A stretch of 64,000 nucleotides of DNA from the NCBI RefSeq assembly GCF_013408525.1, contig NZ_JACBZM010000001.1:3596001-3660000 (forward strand), read 5' to 3'. This DNA comes from Nocardioides aromaticivorans. Its GTDB lineage: Bacteria; Actinomycetota; Actinomycetes; Propionibacteriales; Nocardioidaceae. The notes under the pieces are model-generated. The model searched no databases. It saw only the letters and a list, made by a program, of their open reading frames with translations, and was not told the origin of the DNA. Numbering within the stretch: the stretch's first letter is position 1; the number at the start of each line of letters is the position of its first letter. This document shows, one piece after another, positions 1 to 8,926 of this stretch. The position numbers were made by a program, and so were the translations under genes.

Positions 1-1
1 G

Positions 2-403
2 CACGCGATCCTCGACGGCCACCTGCCGCCGGCGCCGATCGCGGAGACCCTCGGCTTCGTGGGCTTCGAGGTGCCCGAGCGCGGCACTGCGATCTTCGAG
101 CTCGACCCCGAGCTGCGCCACTACAACCCGATCGGCAGCATGCACGGCGGCGTCTTTGCGACCCTGCTCGACTCCGCCTGCGGGTGCGCGGTCCACTCGA
201 CCCTCGCGGTGGGGGAGGCCTACACCTCGCTCGACCTCACGGTGAAGTTCCTCAAGGCGGTCACCGTCGACTCCGGCCGGCTGCGCGCCGTCGGCACGGT
301 GATGCAGCGCGGCCGCCGTACCGCCCTCGCCGAGGCGAAGCTGTACGACGGCCGCGGCCAGCTGGTGGCCTACGCGTCGAGCTCGTGCCTGATCATCGCG
401 TGA
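2..403 (+). CDS. PaaI-family hot-dog thioesterase (5' end outside window)
   Basis: This is a hot-dog fold thioesterase of the PaaI/YbgC superfamily, expected to hydrolyse an acyl-CoA (aryl- or phenylacetyl-type) thioester in the cytosol. The frame is open from base 2 and reads through a GTG at 59 without a ribosome binding site. The residues before that GTG (an ILDGHLPPAP-like stretch) look like normal family sequence, so the gene very probably starts before the window. The diagnostic segment is HGGVFATLLDSACG, holding the HGG turn and the catalytic-region Asp. The C-terminal strand with RTALAEAKLYD is also typical. It stops at 401-403, immediately against the convergent MFS gene, with no spacer. 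Substrate cannot be read from sequence. Confidence 0.85.
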   Translation, partial: HAILDGHLPPAPIAETLGFVGFEVPERGTAIFELDPELRHYNPIGSMHGGVFATLLDSACGCAVHSTLAVGEAYTSLDLTVKFLKAVTVDSGRLRAVGTVMQRGRRTALAEAKLYDGRGQLVAYASSSCLIIA

Positions 404-1666
404 TCAGCTGAGGTCGCCCAGCGCCTCGGCCTCCGCCTCCTCGGCGGAGTGCGGGGCCGGGGCGCCGTGCAGGGCGGTCGCGATGGTCCGGCCGCCGGCC
501 AGCATCACCACGACGCCGACCGCGACGGCGATCCCGCCGAACCAGAACGGCGCGGCCGAGCCCTGGTGTTCGGCGAGCTTGAGCGCCACGTACGGGCCGA
601 CGGCGCCGCCGGTGAACCGCACGAACGAGTACGCCGCCGACGCGACCGGCCGCTCGACCGGTGCCGCGCCCATGACGGCCTCGGTGACCAGCGTGTTGAT
701 GACGCCGAGGAAGGCGCCGGCGACGACGATGCCGACGATGACGACGCTGCTGGTGTCCGCGCCGAGCGCCATGAGGAGCAGGTCGAGCGCGAAGAGCGCG
801 AGGGCGCCGACGAGCGCGGGCACGGTGCCGACGCGGCGCTGCACCCACGGGGCGAGCGCGACGGACGCGACCGCGAGCAGCACGCCCCAGCCGAAGAAGT
901 TCCAGCCGATCTCCATGATCCCGGCCTCCGGCAGCGCGAACGGGCCCGCCGCGAGCAGCGAGAAGAAGCCCAGGTTGTAGCAGACCGCGACCGCGGCCAT
1001 GATCGCGAGCGCGGGGTGCGCCAGGGCCTTGAACGGGTCCGCCAGCGTCGTACGACGGGCCGCCGGCGGGGTGGCCGGCAGGAAGACCGCGGTGGCGACG
1101 AGGGCGATGGTCATCAGCACCGAGACCCCGAAGAACGGGCCGCGCCACGACTGCTCGCCGAGCAGGCCGCCGACGAGCGGGCCGGACGCGATGCCCAGGC
1201 CGAGGGCGGCCTCGAACAGGATGATCGCCTGCGCCAGGGAGCCCCTCGACGCGCTGACGATCGTCGACAGTGCGGTCGCGATGAACAGGGCGTTGCCCAG
1301 TCCCCAGCCGGCGCGGAAGCCGATGACGGCGCCGACCGAGCCGGACAGCCCCGCCAGCCCGGCGAACACGATGATGAGGAAGAGTCCCAGCAGGAGGGTC
1401 CTCTTGGCGCCGATCCGGGTCGAGACCACGCCGGTGACGAGCATCGCGACGCCCATCACGGCCATGTAGCTGGTGAACAGCAGGGAGACCTGGCTCGGGC
1501 TCGCCTCGAGCTTCGCGGCGATCTCCTTGAGGATCGGGTCGACGAGGCCGATGCCCATGAAGGCGATGACGCAGGCGAAGGCGACGGCCCAGACGGCGCG
1601 CGGCTGGTGGAGGAACGAGCCTCCGGTGGCGGTCTCCTCGGTGGTGGGGTGGGCGGTGGCGGTCAC
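404..1666 (-). CDS. MFS (DHA1-type) drug efflux transporter
   Basis: This is a 420-residue major facilitator superfamily exporter with about 12 hydrophobic helices, expected to extrude a toxic compound with proton antiport. After a short Thr/Glu-rich cytoplasmic start the first helix carries WAVAFACVIAFMGIG. A motif A-like loop (STRIGAKRTLL) lies between helices 2 and 3, and a motif C-like stretch (ASGPLVGGLLGE) lies near helix 5. The GTG start at 1666 overlaps the stop of the upstream MarR gene in a GTGA junction, and the mRNA reads GGAAGGA just before it, so the two are translationally coupled. The frame stays open further upstream only because it runs antisense to the MarR gene. Regulation by the MarR partner is inferred from the operon. 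Confidence 0.9.
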   Translation of the reverse strand: MTATAHPTTEETATGGSFLHQPRAVWAVAFACVIAFMGIGLVDPILKEIAAKLEASPSQVSLLFTSYMAVMGVAMLVTGVVSTRIGAKRTLLLGLFLIIVFAGLAGLSGSVGAVIGFRAGWGLGNALFIATALSTIVSASRGSLAQAIILFEAALGLGIASGPLVGGLLGEQSWRGPFFGVSVLMTIALVATAVFLPATPPAARRTTLADPFKALAHPALAIMAAVAVCYNLGFFSLLAAGPFALPEAGIMEIGWNFFGWGVLLAVASVALAPWVQRRVGTVPALVGALALFALDLLLMALGADTSSVVIVGIVVAGAFLGVINTLVTEAVMGAAPVERPVASAAYSFVRFTGGAVGPYVALKLAEHQGSAAPFWFGGIAVAVGVVVMLAGGRTIATALHGAPAPHSAEEAEAEALGDLS

Positions 1667-2109
1667 ATGCTTCCTTCCGTGCTGGTGCCGCTGCTGGGGT
1701 CGACGACGGCCTGGAGCACGGCCACGGCGGTCGCGAGGTCGTCGGGGGAGAGGTCGGGGTGCCGGGCGAGCCGCTCGGCCACGAGCGAGGCGCTCAGTGC
1801 GCGCACCCGCCGCAGCTCGGCGCGACCCGCGTCGGTGAGGGTGACCAGGCTGCTGCGGGCGTCCGCCGGGTTCGGCGTCTTCGCCACCCAGCCCTGGTCG
1901 GTGAGCTGGCCGACCTGGCCGGTCATCGTCGGCTGCGAGCAGCGGTCCGCCTGGGCCAGCGCGGTCACCGACTGCGGGCCGAGCTCGTCGAGGATCGACA
2001 GCACGCGCACGCCGGCCGAGGGGGCGTGGCTGCGGCGGACCAGCCGGACGAGGCGGGCGGCGTACACGGTGAGGTCGCTGCTGAGGGCGGCAGTGTCGGG
2101 CGTGCTCAC
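1663..2109 (-). CDS. MarR-family transcriptional regulator
   Basis: This is a 148-residue winged-helix regulator. The HTH region reads VTALAQADRCSQPTMTGQVGQLTDQGWV, followed by the wing NPADARSSLVTLTDAG, both classic MarR. It is the first gene of a two-gene operon with the MFS exporter and probably represses it until a ligand binds. The GTG start at 2109 lies eight bases after a TATAGT hexamer (complement of 2118-2123), which suggests leaderless transcription. A near-perfect dyad at 2122-2140 overlaps that hexamer, consistent with autoregulation. The ligand is unknown. Confidence 0.9.
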   Translation of the reverse strand: MSTPDTAALSSDLTVYAARLVRLVRRSHAPSAGVRVLSILDELGPQSVTALAQADRCSQPTMTGQVGQLTDQGWVAKTPNPADARSSLVTLTDAGRAELRRVRALSASLVAERLARHPDLSPDDLATAVAVLQAVVDPSSGTSTEGSM

Positions 2110-2121
2110 GTCCGCCGACTA

Positions 2122-2140
2122 TACATCGGAAACCTATGTA
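2122..2140. promoter_or_regulatory. Candidate MarR operator (19-bp dyad)
   Basis: The sequence reads TACAT-C-GG-AAA-CC-T-ATGTA: seven of nine base pairs in each arm are complementary around a central A. It lies between the MarR gene and the DUF1697 gene and overlaps the likely -10 of the MarR gene. The AT-rich arms stand out from the surrounding GC-rich DNA. Binding is inferred, not seen. Confidence 0.6.
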
Positions 2141-2177
2141 AAAGTCGAGTGTCCGTGGGGCACGCCACACTGGGGCC

Positions 2178-2720
2178 ATGCCGAAGTACGTCGCGTTCCT
2201 GCGGGCCATCAACCTCGGGGCCAAGCGCAAGTTCCCCAAGGCCGACATCGTCACCGCCACCGAGGCGGCCGGCGGCACGGACGTGGAGACGCACATCAAC
2301 ACCGGCAACGTGCTGCTCACGACGAGCCTGCGCTCGCGGGCGAAGGTCGAGTCGGCGCTGGAGGCGGCCTACGAGGAGCAGGCCGGCTTCGTCGTACCGA
2401 CCATCGTGTTCGCGCCCGCCGAGCTGGTCGCGATCGCCGACGACGCGCGCGAGCTGACCGGTGCGCGCCCGGACCTGGAGCGGCACTACGTCTACCTGCT
2501 CAAGGACGAGCCGGACCCGGCGCTGGCGAGGGCCGTCGAGGAGCGCAGCGACGCGGTCAACGAGGTCGTCGTGCGCGGCCGGGCCGCCCACATCCTGCTC
2601 GGGCCGGGCTACGAGGCCGGCGGCGTCGACCCCTACCGGGTGGAGAAGTCGCTGGGGGTCGTGGCCACCAACCGCAACTTCAACGTCGTCACCACGCTCG
2701 CCGACAAGTGGTGCTCGTGA
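2178..2720 (+). CDS. DUF1697 family protein
   Basis: This is a 180-residue protein of the DUF1697 family. The N-terminus (KYVAFLRAINLG) and the segment ETHINTGNVLL are the usual family signatures. No catalytic role is established for the family. It is divergent from the MarR/MFS pair and could share the intergenic operator. It ends 31 bases before the clpS start. The ATG at 2178 follows a CACACT-N6 spacing that weakly resembles the leaderless promoters elsewhere in the window. Confidence 0.85.
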   Translation: MPKYVAFLRAINLGAKRKFPKADIVTATEAAGGTDVETHINTGNVLLTTSLRSRAKVESALEAAYEEQAGFVVPTIVFAPAELVAIADDARELTGARPDLERHYVYLLKDEPDPALARAVEERSDAVNEVVVRGRAAHILLGPGYEAGGVDPYRVEKSLGVVATNRNFNVVTTLADKWCS

Positions 2721-2751
2721 ACGACGCGAGGCCCTGTGCCACCATGGAGCC

Positions 2752-3060
2752 GTGACGACTGCCAGCCCGGAGAAGGTCGATCCGGGAGTCCAGAAGGACC
2801 TCACCCCGGACGAGATCACGCTGGCGGACACCCCCTGGGTGACGCTGGTGTGGAACGACCCCGTCAACCTGATGTCCTATGTCACCTTCGTCTTCCAGAA
2901 GCACTTCGGCTACGGCAAGAAGAAGGCCGAGAAGCTGATGATGGAGGTCCACGAGGACGGACGCTCGGTCGTCAGCAGCGGCAGCCGCGAGGAGATGGAG
3001 CGCGACGTTCAGGCGATGCACGAGTACGGGCTCTGGGCGACCCTCTCCAAGGCCGAGTGA
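2752..3060 (+). CDS. clpS: ATP-dependent Clp protease adaptor ClpS
   Basis: This is a 102-residue adaptor that delivers N-degron substrates to the Clp protease. The core reads WVTLVWNDPVNLMSYVTFVF then KKKAEKLMMEVHEDGRSVV, which is the ClpS fold with the substrate-pocket NDP segment. The GTG at 2752 is the first start that leaves a short disordered tail before the core. The upstream ATG at 2744 is out of frame. It sits at the head of the conserved actinobacterial order clpS, DUF2017, mec, cysO, cysM. Confidence 0.93.
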   Translation: MTTASPEKVDPGVQKDLTPDEITLADTPWVTLVWNDPVNLMSYVTFVFQKHFGYGKKKAEKLMMEVHEDGRSVVSSGSREEMERDVQAMHEYGLWATLSKAE

Positions 3061-3101
3061 CCACGGCCGAATGACAACGGCCGAATGACAAGGGACTGTC
3101 C

Positions 3102-3695
3102 GTGACCTCCTCCACGACCGGCTTCGTCCGGCACCGCCGCAGCAAGCGCGCCATCGCGACCTTCTCGGTCTTCGAGGCCGACCTGCTGCGCTCCCTGGCC
3201 GCGCAGCTCGTCGAGCTGCTGCACAACGAGTCGGCCGTCGTCGTCACCGAGCGCGACCCGCTCGAGGCGCTCCTCGACTTCTCCGGCCCGACCACCGAGC
3301 CCGAGGACCCGGTGCTGCGCCGGCTCTTCCCCAACGCCTACCGCGGCGACGACGAGTCGGCAGCAGAGTTCCGGCGGTTCACCGAGGGCGGCCTGCGCGA
3401 CGGCAAGGCACGCGCCGCCGGCACCGTCATCGACGTGCTCGAGGAGGCGGGGCTGCCGACCGAGCCGACCGACGAGGACATGGTCATCGACGTCGAGCTC
3501 GACGACGAGACCGCCCTGGTCTGGCTGCGCAGCCTCACCGACCTCCGCCTGGCGCTGGGCACCCGGCTGGAGGTCGAGGAGGGCGACGAGGACTACTGGT
3601 ACTCGCTGCCGGACGAGGATCCCCGTGCGCAGGCCCACCACATCTACGAGTGGCTGGGCTTCCTGCAGGAGACCCTCGTCCGATCGGTGCACTGA
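3102..3695 (+). CDS. DUF2017 family protein
   Basis: This is a 197-residue acidic protein of the DUF2017 family that almost always follows clpS in actinobacteria. It begins with basic residues (GFVRHRRSKRAIATF) and continues with helical, Glu/Asp-rich sequence and no transmembrane segment. Its function is unknown; context hints at a link to ClpS proteolysis or to the neighbouring sulfur pathway, but that is inference. A 14-base sequence (acggccgaatgaca) is repeated in the short gap upstream, at about 3064-3093. Confidence 0.85.
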   Translation: MTSSTTGFVRHRRSKRAIATFSVFEADLLRSLAAQLVELLHNESAVVVTERDPLEALLDFSGPTTEPEDPVLRRLFPNAYRGDDESAAEFRRFTEGGLRDGKARAAGTVIDVLEEAGLPTEPTDEDMVIDVELDDETALVWLRSLTDLRLALGTRLEVEEGDEDYWYSLPDEDPRAQAHHIYEWLGFLQETLVRSVH

Positions 3696-3704
3696 CCCCA
3701 GCGG

Positions 3705-4097
3705 TCAGGCGGCGGGCTTCACCGCCAGCACCGGGCAGTGCGCCTCGAGGATGATCCGCTGGGCGACGCTGCCGAGCAGCAGCTTGCCGACCGGCGAGCG
3801 GTGCCGGATGCCGACCACGATGAGGGTGGCCCGCTCCTCGTCGGCCGCCGCGATCACCGCGTCGGCGACGTCGTCCACCAGGTCGTGGCGTACGACGACC
3901 TCCAGCCCCTCCGCGGCGAGCCTCTCCTGCAGCGCGGTGATGTCCGCGTCGTGGGCGAAGCGGTCGTCGACCAGCTTGTTGCCCAGCGTCGCGTTGACCA
4001 CGACCAGCCGGGTGCGCTCCTTGCGGGCCTGGTCCGCGGCGTGGGTGAGGGCGGCCTCGCCGTAGCGGTCCGCGCTGTAGGCGACCACGATGCTCAT
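3705..4097 (-). CDS. Universal stress protein (UspA family)
   Basis: This is a single-domain, 130-residue Usp. It starts with the first strand [16 protein letters not shown] and ends with the nucleotide-binding stretch [17 protein letters not shown] followed by CPVLAVKP, so it probably binds ATP. Its ATG overlaps the tctA stop in an ATGA junction, making it the last gene of the tctC-tctB-tctA operon. A Usp at the tail of a Tct operon suggests a regulatory or energy-sensing role for the transporter. Confidence 0.92.
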   Translation of the reverse strand: MSIVVAYSADRYGEAALTHAADQARKERTRLVVVNATLGNKLVDDRFAHDADITALQERLAAEGLEVVVRHDLVDDVADAVIAAADEERATLIVVGIRHRSPVGKLLLGSVAQRIILEAHCPVLAVKPAA

Positions 4098-5608
4098 CGC
4101 TCGACCAGCTCCTTCTCGTTGTCGGTGGGGTTCGTCTCCGCGGCTGCGGGCCTGCGGACGCCGCGGACGGCCATCGCGAGGAGCAGGAGCCCCATCACGG
4201 CGTACACGACGACGGCGACGGGCTCGCTCCACAGGGTGCTGACGTCGCCCTGCGAGATCTTCAGCGCGGTGGTGAGCTGCTCCTCGAGCTTCGGGCCGAG
4301 GATGACGCCGATCAGCAGCGGCAGCACCGGGACCCCGAAGCGGCGCATCGCGAAGCCCAGCAGGCCGATGCCCAGCAGCAGCGCCAGGTCGAAGGCCTGG
4401 AAGTTCACGCTGTAGGCGCCGAGCGAGGCGAAGAAGAGGATGCCGGCGTAGAGGTAGGGCCGGGGGATCCGCAGCAGCTTCGCCCAGATCGGGGCCAGCG
4501 GCAGGTTGATCAGCAGCAGGAGGCAGTTGGCGACCAGCAGGCTCGCGAGCAGGGCCCAGACCAGGTCGGGGTGCTCGTCCATCAGCGTCGGGCCGGTGTT
4601 GAAGCCGTAGCCCTGCAGGGCGACCAGCATGATCGCGGCGGTCGCGGTGGTCGGGAGGCCGAGCGCGAGCAGCGGCACGAGGGTGCCGGCGGCCGATGCG
4701 TTGTTGGCGGCCTCCGGGCCGGCGACGCCCTCGATGGCGCCCTTGCCGAACTCCTCCGGGTGCTTCGTCAGCTTCTTCTCCGTCGCGTAGGACAGGAAGG
4801 TCGGGATCTCCGCGCCACCGGCGGGCAGGGCGCCGAACGGGAAGCCGAAGGCGGTGCCGCGCAGCCACGGCTTCCACGAGCGCCGCCAGTCCTCCTTGCT
4901 CATCCAGGGCTGGCCGACGGGGATGATCTCCAGCGGCTTGCGACGCAGGTGGGCCGCGACCCACAGCGCCTCGCCGATCGCGAAGACGGCCACCGCGACC
5001 ACGACGATGTCGATGCCGTCGGCGAGCAGCGGGTCCCCGAAGGTGAGCCGGGCCTGGCCGGTGTTGGTGCCGACGAGGCCGAGGGTCAGGCCCAGGAAGA
5101 GCGCGATGAAGCCGCGCAGCTTCGACGAGCCCAGCACGGCCGTCACGGCGAAGAGTGCGAGCAGCATCAGCGCGAAGTACGACGGAGAGCCGAGCGTGAC
5201 GACGAGGTCGGCGACGGTCGGGGCGACGATCCACAGCGCGACCGTCGCGATGGTGCCCGCCACGAACGAGCCGATCGCAGCGGTGGCGAGGGCCTGGGCG
5301 GCCCGGCCGGCCTTGGCCATCTTGTTGCCCTCGATCGCGGTGATCACCGATGAGGACTCGCCGGGGGTGTTGAGCAGGATCGAGGTCGTCGACCCGCCGT
5401 ACATGCCGCCGTAGTAGATGCCGGCGAACATGATGATCGCGCTGTCCGCGCCGACCGTGTAGGTGACGGGGAGCAGCAGGGCCAGCGTCATGGCCGGGCC
5501 GATGCCGGGCAGCACGCCGACCGCGGTGCCGAGCAGCACGCCGATCGCGGCGAAGAAGAGGTTCTCCGGCGTGAGCGCGGTCTGGAAGCCTTCGAGCAGC
5601 AGGTCCAT
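4094..5608 (-). CDS. tctA: Tripartite tricarboxylate transporter, large permease TctA
   Basis: This is the 504-residue large membrane subunit of a TTT-family importer that takes up tricarboxylates or related organic acids using the ion gradient. It shows the TctA signatures [17 protein letters not shown] and [20 protein letters not shown] near residues 35-85, then a second [15 protein letters not shown] repeat near the middle, with about 11-12 helices. It overlaps tctB by one base (TGATG) and the Usp gene by four bases, so the operon order is tctC, tctB, tctA, usp. Confidence 0.95.
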   Translation of the reverse strand: MDLLLEGFQTALTPENLFFAAIGVLLGTAVGVLPGIGPAMTLALLLPVTYTVGADSAIIMFAGIYYGGMYGGSTTSILLNTPGESSSVITAIEGNKMAKAGRAAQALATAAIGSFVAGTIATVALWIVAPTVADLVVTLGSPSYFALMLLALFAVTAVLGSSKLRGFIALFLGLTLGLVGTNTGQARLTFGDPLLADGIDIVVVAVAVFAIGEALWVAAHLRRKPLEIIPVGQPWMSKEDWRRSWKPWLRGTAFGFPFGALPAGGAEIPTFLSYATEKKLTKHPEEFGKGAIEGVAGPEAANNASAAGTLVPLLALGLPTTATAAIMLVALQGYGFNTGPTLMDEHPDLVWALLASLLVANCLLLLINLPLAPIWAKLLRIPRPYLYAGILFFASLGAYSVNFQAFDLALLLGIGLLGFAMRRFGVPVLPLLIGVILGPKLEEQLTTALKISQGDVSTLWSEPVAVVVYAVMGLLLLAMAVRGVRRPAAAETNPTDNEKELVER

Positions 5609-6132
5609 CAGAGGACTCCGTCCAGGATGCCGGCGGGGATCGGGATGCCGAGGCCGACGTAGAAGCCGTACCAGGTGCCGACCGAGAGGGCGGCGCCCAC
5701 GGCGAGGTCACGCACCCAGGTGCGGCTGCCGAGGGCGAACGCCGACCCGGCGAAGAGCAGGGCGCCGGTGATCGCCCACCCGAGGAGGTCGATCAGCGCG
5801 ATGTTGACGACGAGCACGCCGGCGAGCAGCGCGACGGTGCGGACGTCGGTGCCCTGGGTGAGGTCGATGTCCTCACCCTCCTCGGCCTCCGGCCGGTCGC
5901 CGCGCGCGGTGGCGATCCCGAGCAGGATGCCGAGGACGACCAGGCCCGCGCCGACGACGTACGGGATGGCGTAGGGCTGGACCGGCTGGTCGGCGAACGC
6001 CGGCTCGAGGCTCCAGGCGTCGTACAGGACGTAGCCGCCGACGACGACGAGGAAGCCGGCGAGGCCGTACTGCGCCCGGTCGACGAGGGTGGCCGGCGGG
6101 GTGCCCGCCGGTGCTTCGGTGGTGGTGGTCAT
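5608..6132 (-). CDS. tctB: Tripartite tricarboxylate transporter, small permease TctB
   Basis: This is the 174-residue small membrane subunit. After a Thr-rich cytoplasmic start it has four predicted helices ([72 protein letters not shown]) with an acidic loop between the second and third, the standard TctB layout. The start at 6132 overlaps the tctC stop in an ATGA junction. The frame is open further upstream, but only antisense into tctC. Confidence 0.93.
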   Translation of the reverse strand: MTTTTEAPAGTPPATLVDRAQYGLAGFLVVVGGYVLYDAWSLEPAFADQPVQPYAIPYVVGAGLVVLGILLGIATARGDRPEAEEGEDIDLTQGTDVRTVALLAGVLVVNIALIDLLGWAITGALLFAGSAFALGSRTWVRDLAVGAALSVGTWYGFYVGLGIPIPAGILDGVL

Positions 6133-7136
6133 GCCAGTCCCAGCTCCTTCAGGGTGTCGGCGACGCGGGCGTCCTGCTCGGCGAGGAAGTCCTCGAACTC
6201 CTGACCCGTGGCGAAGTTGTCGGTCCAGCCGTTGGCGGCCAACGCTTCCTTCCACTCGTCGGTGGTGTGCATCTTCTTGAGCAGCCCGGTGAGGTACTCC
6301 CGCTGCTCATCGGAGATGCCGGGCGGCGCGAGGACACCGCGCCAGTTGGTGAAGACGAGGTCGACGCCGGACTCGGTCAGCGTCGGGGCGTCGACGGTGT
6401 CGAGCCGCTCCTCGCCGGAGACCGCGAGGACGCGCAGCTTGCCGTCCTTGATCTGGTCCTCGAACTCGCCCAGGCCGGACATGCCGACGTCGATCTTGGC
6501 GCCGAGGAGCGCGGTCGTGAGCGGGCCGCCGCCGTCGTACGAGATGTAGTTGACCTTCTTCGGGTCGACGCCGATGGTGTCGGCGAGCTGCATCGGGAAG
6601 AGGTGGTCGGGGCCGCCGTTGCCGGAGCCGCCGCCGACGGTGAGACCGGCCGGGTCCTTCTTCCACGCGGCGACGAGGTCGTCGAGCGTCTCGAAGGGGG
6701 AGTCGGCGGGCACGAGGATGCCCTCCTGCTCCTCGACCAGCCGGGCGATCGGGGTCATCTTCAGCGGCTTGGCCTCGGACTTGTTGGTGTAGACCGCGCC
6801 CACGACGCCCAGGCCCATCAGCATCATCAGGTCGTCCGCGCCCTCCTCGTTGAGGAGGCGCTGCATGGCGACGGTGCCGCTCGCGCCCTGGACGTTGGTG
6901 ATCTTGAAGCGTCCGGTCAGGTCGTTGTCCTGCATCGCCCGCGCGGCGGCGCGACCGGTGAGGTCGTAGCCGCCCCCGACGCTGTTGGGGATCATCATCC
7001 GCAGCCGCCGGTTGTTCGGGTCGTCCGAGCCCCGGGTGACGCCGCAGCCACTGGCCAGGGCGAGGAGCGCGAGCGCGGCGATGAGAGCGACGAGGGTCCG
7101 CCCCGCGAAGGGGCGCCTCGCTCGGCTCGGGTGCAT
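6129..7136 (-). CDS. tctC: Tripartite tricarboxylate transporter solute-binding lipoprotein TctC
   Basis: This is a 335-residue extracytoplasmic solute-binding protein of the Bug/TctC family. The N-terminus is a lipoprotein signal: basic residues, a hydrophobic run, then ALASGC with the lipidated Cys. The mature part opens with the family pattern IPNSVGGGYDLTGRAAARAM, which forms the ligand pocket. The start at 7136 is fixed by GGAGGT a few bases upstream on the same strand. An upstream in-frame Met would put unlikely residues before the signal peptide. It is the first gene of the tct operon and is divergent from the two-component system. Confidence 0.94.
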   Translation of the reverse strand: MHPSRARRPFAGRTLVALIAALALLALASGCGVTRGSDDPNNRRLRMMIPNSVGGGYDLTGRAAARAMQDNDLTGRFKITNVQGASGTVAMQRLLNEEGADDLMMLMGLGVVGAVYTNKSEAKPLKMTPIARLVEEQEGILVPADSPFETLDDLVAAWKKDPAGLTVGGGSGNGGPDHLFPMQLADTIGVDPKKVNYISYDGGGPLTTALLGAKIDVGMSGLGEFEDQIKDGKLRVLAVSGEERLDTVDAPTLTESGVDLVFTNWRGVLAPPGISDEQREYLTGLLKKMHTTDEWKEALAANGWTDNFATGQEFEDFLAEQDARVADTLKELGLA

Positions 7137-7159
7137 GGGAACCTCCGTGCGGGTTGGGT

Positions 7160-7175
7160 CGTGACCGTCGTCACG
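7160..7175. promoter_or_regulatory. Candidate response-regulator site between tctC and the sensor kinase
   Basis: A dyad CGTGAC-CGTC-GTCACG with 6-bp perfect arms lies in the 113-bp divergent gap between tctC and the CitA-like kinase gene. Its position fits control of the tct operon, the kinase gene, or both. It is a short dyad and could be chance. Confidence 0.35.
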
Positions 7176-7249
7176 TGCGATCCGTGCCAGCATGTCCACC
7201 GGGTGTGGCGGCCGTCACGCTTGCGGACGCAAAGGAGGTTGTGGTCGTT

Positions 7250-8926
7250 GTGGTCGCGCGCCTCCTGAGGTGGCGGAGCGGCGAGCTGACGCTCGCCGCC
7301 AAGGTCCTCCTGCTCCAGCTCGTCGTGATCGTGGTGCTCCTCGTCGCGGTCGGCGTGCTGAGCATCCGCCAGTCCAACGCCGACTTCGCCGAGGAGCGCG
7401 GCGACCAGATGGCCTCGGTCGCCGAGTACGTCGCCGTGCAGGACCTCGTGCGGACCCGGCTCGAGGAGGTGCGCGACGGCGCGGAGCGCTGGCAGGTGGC
7501 GGCCGACCTGACGTCGTACGCCGAGCGGGGGGTGCGCCTGTCGGGCGCCACCGACGTGCTGGTCCTCGGTCCGGACGGCACCGTCCTCGCCGCGACCGAC
7601 GCGAGCCGCGTGGGGGAGCGGGCCGACCTCGGTGGGGGCGAGGTGCGCAACGGTCGCAGCGGCACGGCCGACGTCGAGCCGGGCGGCGAGCGCCGGGTGG
7701 CGGCATACGCCCCGGTCATCTCGGACGCCCGCGGCGACAACGGCGCGGTGGGTGCGGTCGTCGCCGAGGTGGCCTACCCGTCCGTGGCCGACCAGCTCTC
7801 CGAGGCGGCCCCGGAGCTGGGGCTGTTCCTGGGGCTCGGCGCGGTGCTCGGCCTCGCCGGCACGTGGGTCGTCTCCCGCGTCGTACGACGCTCGACGCGG
7901 GGCCTCGGCACGACGGAGCTCGCCAACCTGGCCGACCAGCGCGAGGCGCTCCTGCACGCGATCCGCGAGGGTGTCGTGGGGGTCGGCACCGACGGCCGGG
8001 TCACGGTCATGAACGACGCCGCCCGCGCCACGCTGGGCCTCGAGGACGCCCCCGACCCGGTCGGCCGGCGCGTCGACGCGCTCGGTCTCGACCCCCACGT
8101 GGTCGCGCTCCTGACCGGCGAGGGCGGTGCGGACGCTCGTGACGCGCTGGCCCTCGTCGGCCACCGGGTCGTCGTCTTCAACAGGGGGAGGGCCTCGACC
8201 GGCGGGCGCGGCATCGGCACGGTCACCACCCTGCGCGACCGCACCGAGCTGGTCTCGCTGCAGAGCCAGCTGAGCTCCAACCTGTCGATCACCGACACGC
8301 TGCGCGCGCAGACCCACGAGTTCGACAACCGGCTCCACACGATCTCCGGGCTGGTCCAGCTCGGTGAGTACGACGAGGTGGCGACCCTGGTCGGCACCCT
8401 CACCCGGCACCGGGCGGAGGTGGGGGAGCACGTCGCGAAGCGCCTCGCCGACCCCGCCGTCGCCGCGCTCGTCGTCGCCAAGCACGCGGTCGCCGAGGAG
8501 CGCGGCGTCACCCTCGAGCTCGACCCCGGGTCCCGCCTGCCCGCGCTCGCGCCCGACCTCGCCGCCGACCTGACGACCGTCGTCGGCAACCTCGTCGACA
8601 ACGCCGTCGACGCGTCGGCCGGCGGGGCCGAGCCGGCCGTGGAGCTGTGGATCCACGCCGACGACGACGCCGTCCACGTCCGGGTCCGCGACAACGGCCC
8701 GGGCGTCCCGGCCGACCTGCGCGACGCGGTGTTCGTGCGCGGCTGGTCGACGAAGGGGGAGGTGCTCGGCGGGCGCGGGATCGGCCTGCCGCTCGTCCGG
8801 CTGATCTGCACCCAGCGCGGTGGCGAGGTCGTCGTCGACGACGCGGAGGCGGACGGCGGCGGGGGCGCCGAGTTCCGGGTGGTGCTGCCCGTCGGCGGCG
8901 CGGTCCGTCAGGATGGGCGACCGTGA
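7250..8926 (+). CDS. CitA/DpiB/DctS-like sensor histidine kinase
   Basis: This is a membrane sensor kinase of about 558 residues for an extracellular carboxylate. Order of parts: helix at about 18-40; periplasmic PAS-like domain containing VLVLGPDGTVLAATD; second helix (LGLFLGLGAVLGLAGTWVV); a cytoplasmic PAS domain (IREGVVGVGTDGRVTVMNDAA); a CitA-type phosphoacceptor segment QTHEFDNRLHTISGL with His near residue 356; and an ATPase domain with N box LVDNAVDA and G box DNGPGVP. Two in-frame GTGs (7241, 7250) follow AAAGGAGG at 7231-7238; 7250 gives the more usable spacing. Its stop overlaps the response regulator start (GTGA). Context says it senses the Tct substrate. Confidence 0.9.
   Translation: MVARLLRWRSGELTLAAKVLLLQLVVIVVLLVAVGVLSIRQSNADFAEERGDQMASVAEYVAVQDLVRTRLEEVRDGAERWQVAADLTSYAERGVRLSGATDVLVLGPDGTVLAATDASRVGERADLGGGEVRNGRSGTADVEPGGERRVAAYAPVISDARGDNGAVGAVVAEVAYPSVADQLSEAAPELGLFLGLGAVLGLAGTWVVSRVVRRSTRGLGTTELANLADQREALLHAIREGVVGVGTDGRVTVMNDAARATLGLEDAPDPVGRRVDALGLDPHVVALLTGEGGADARDALALVGHRVVVFNRGRASTGGRGIGTVTTLRDRTELVSLQSQLSSNLSITDTLRAQTHEFDNRLHTISGLVQLGEYDEVATLVGTLTRHRAEVGEHVAKRLADPAVAALVVAKHAVAEERGVTLELDPGSRLPALAPDLAADLTTVVGNLVDNAVDASAGGAEPAVELWIHADDDAVHVRVRDNGPGVPADLRDAVFVRGWSTKGEVLGGRGIGLPLVRLICTQRGGEVVVDDAEADGGGGAEFRVVLPVGGAVRQDGRP

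Noticed and set aside
449..2755. A 768-codon open frame on the plus strand across the MFS and MarR genes
   Set aside because: It is the antisense shadow of two clear genes on the minus strand. Its product is Arg/Asp/Gly-rich low complexity, as expected from GC-rich third positions.
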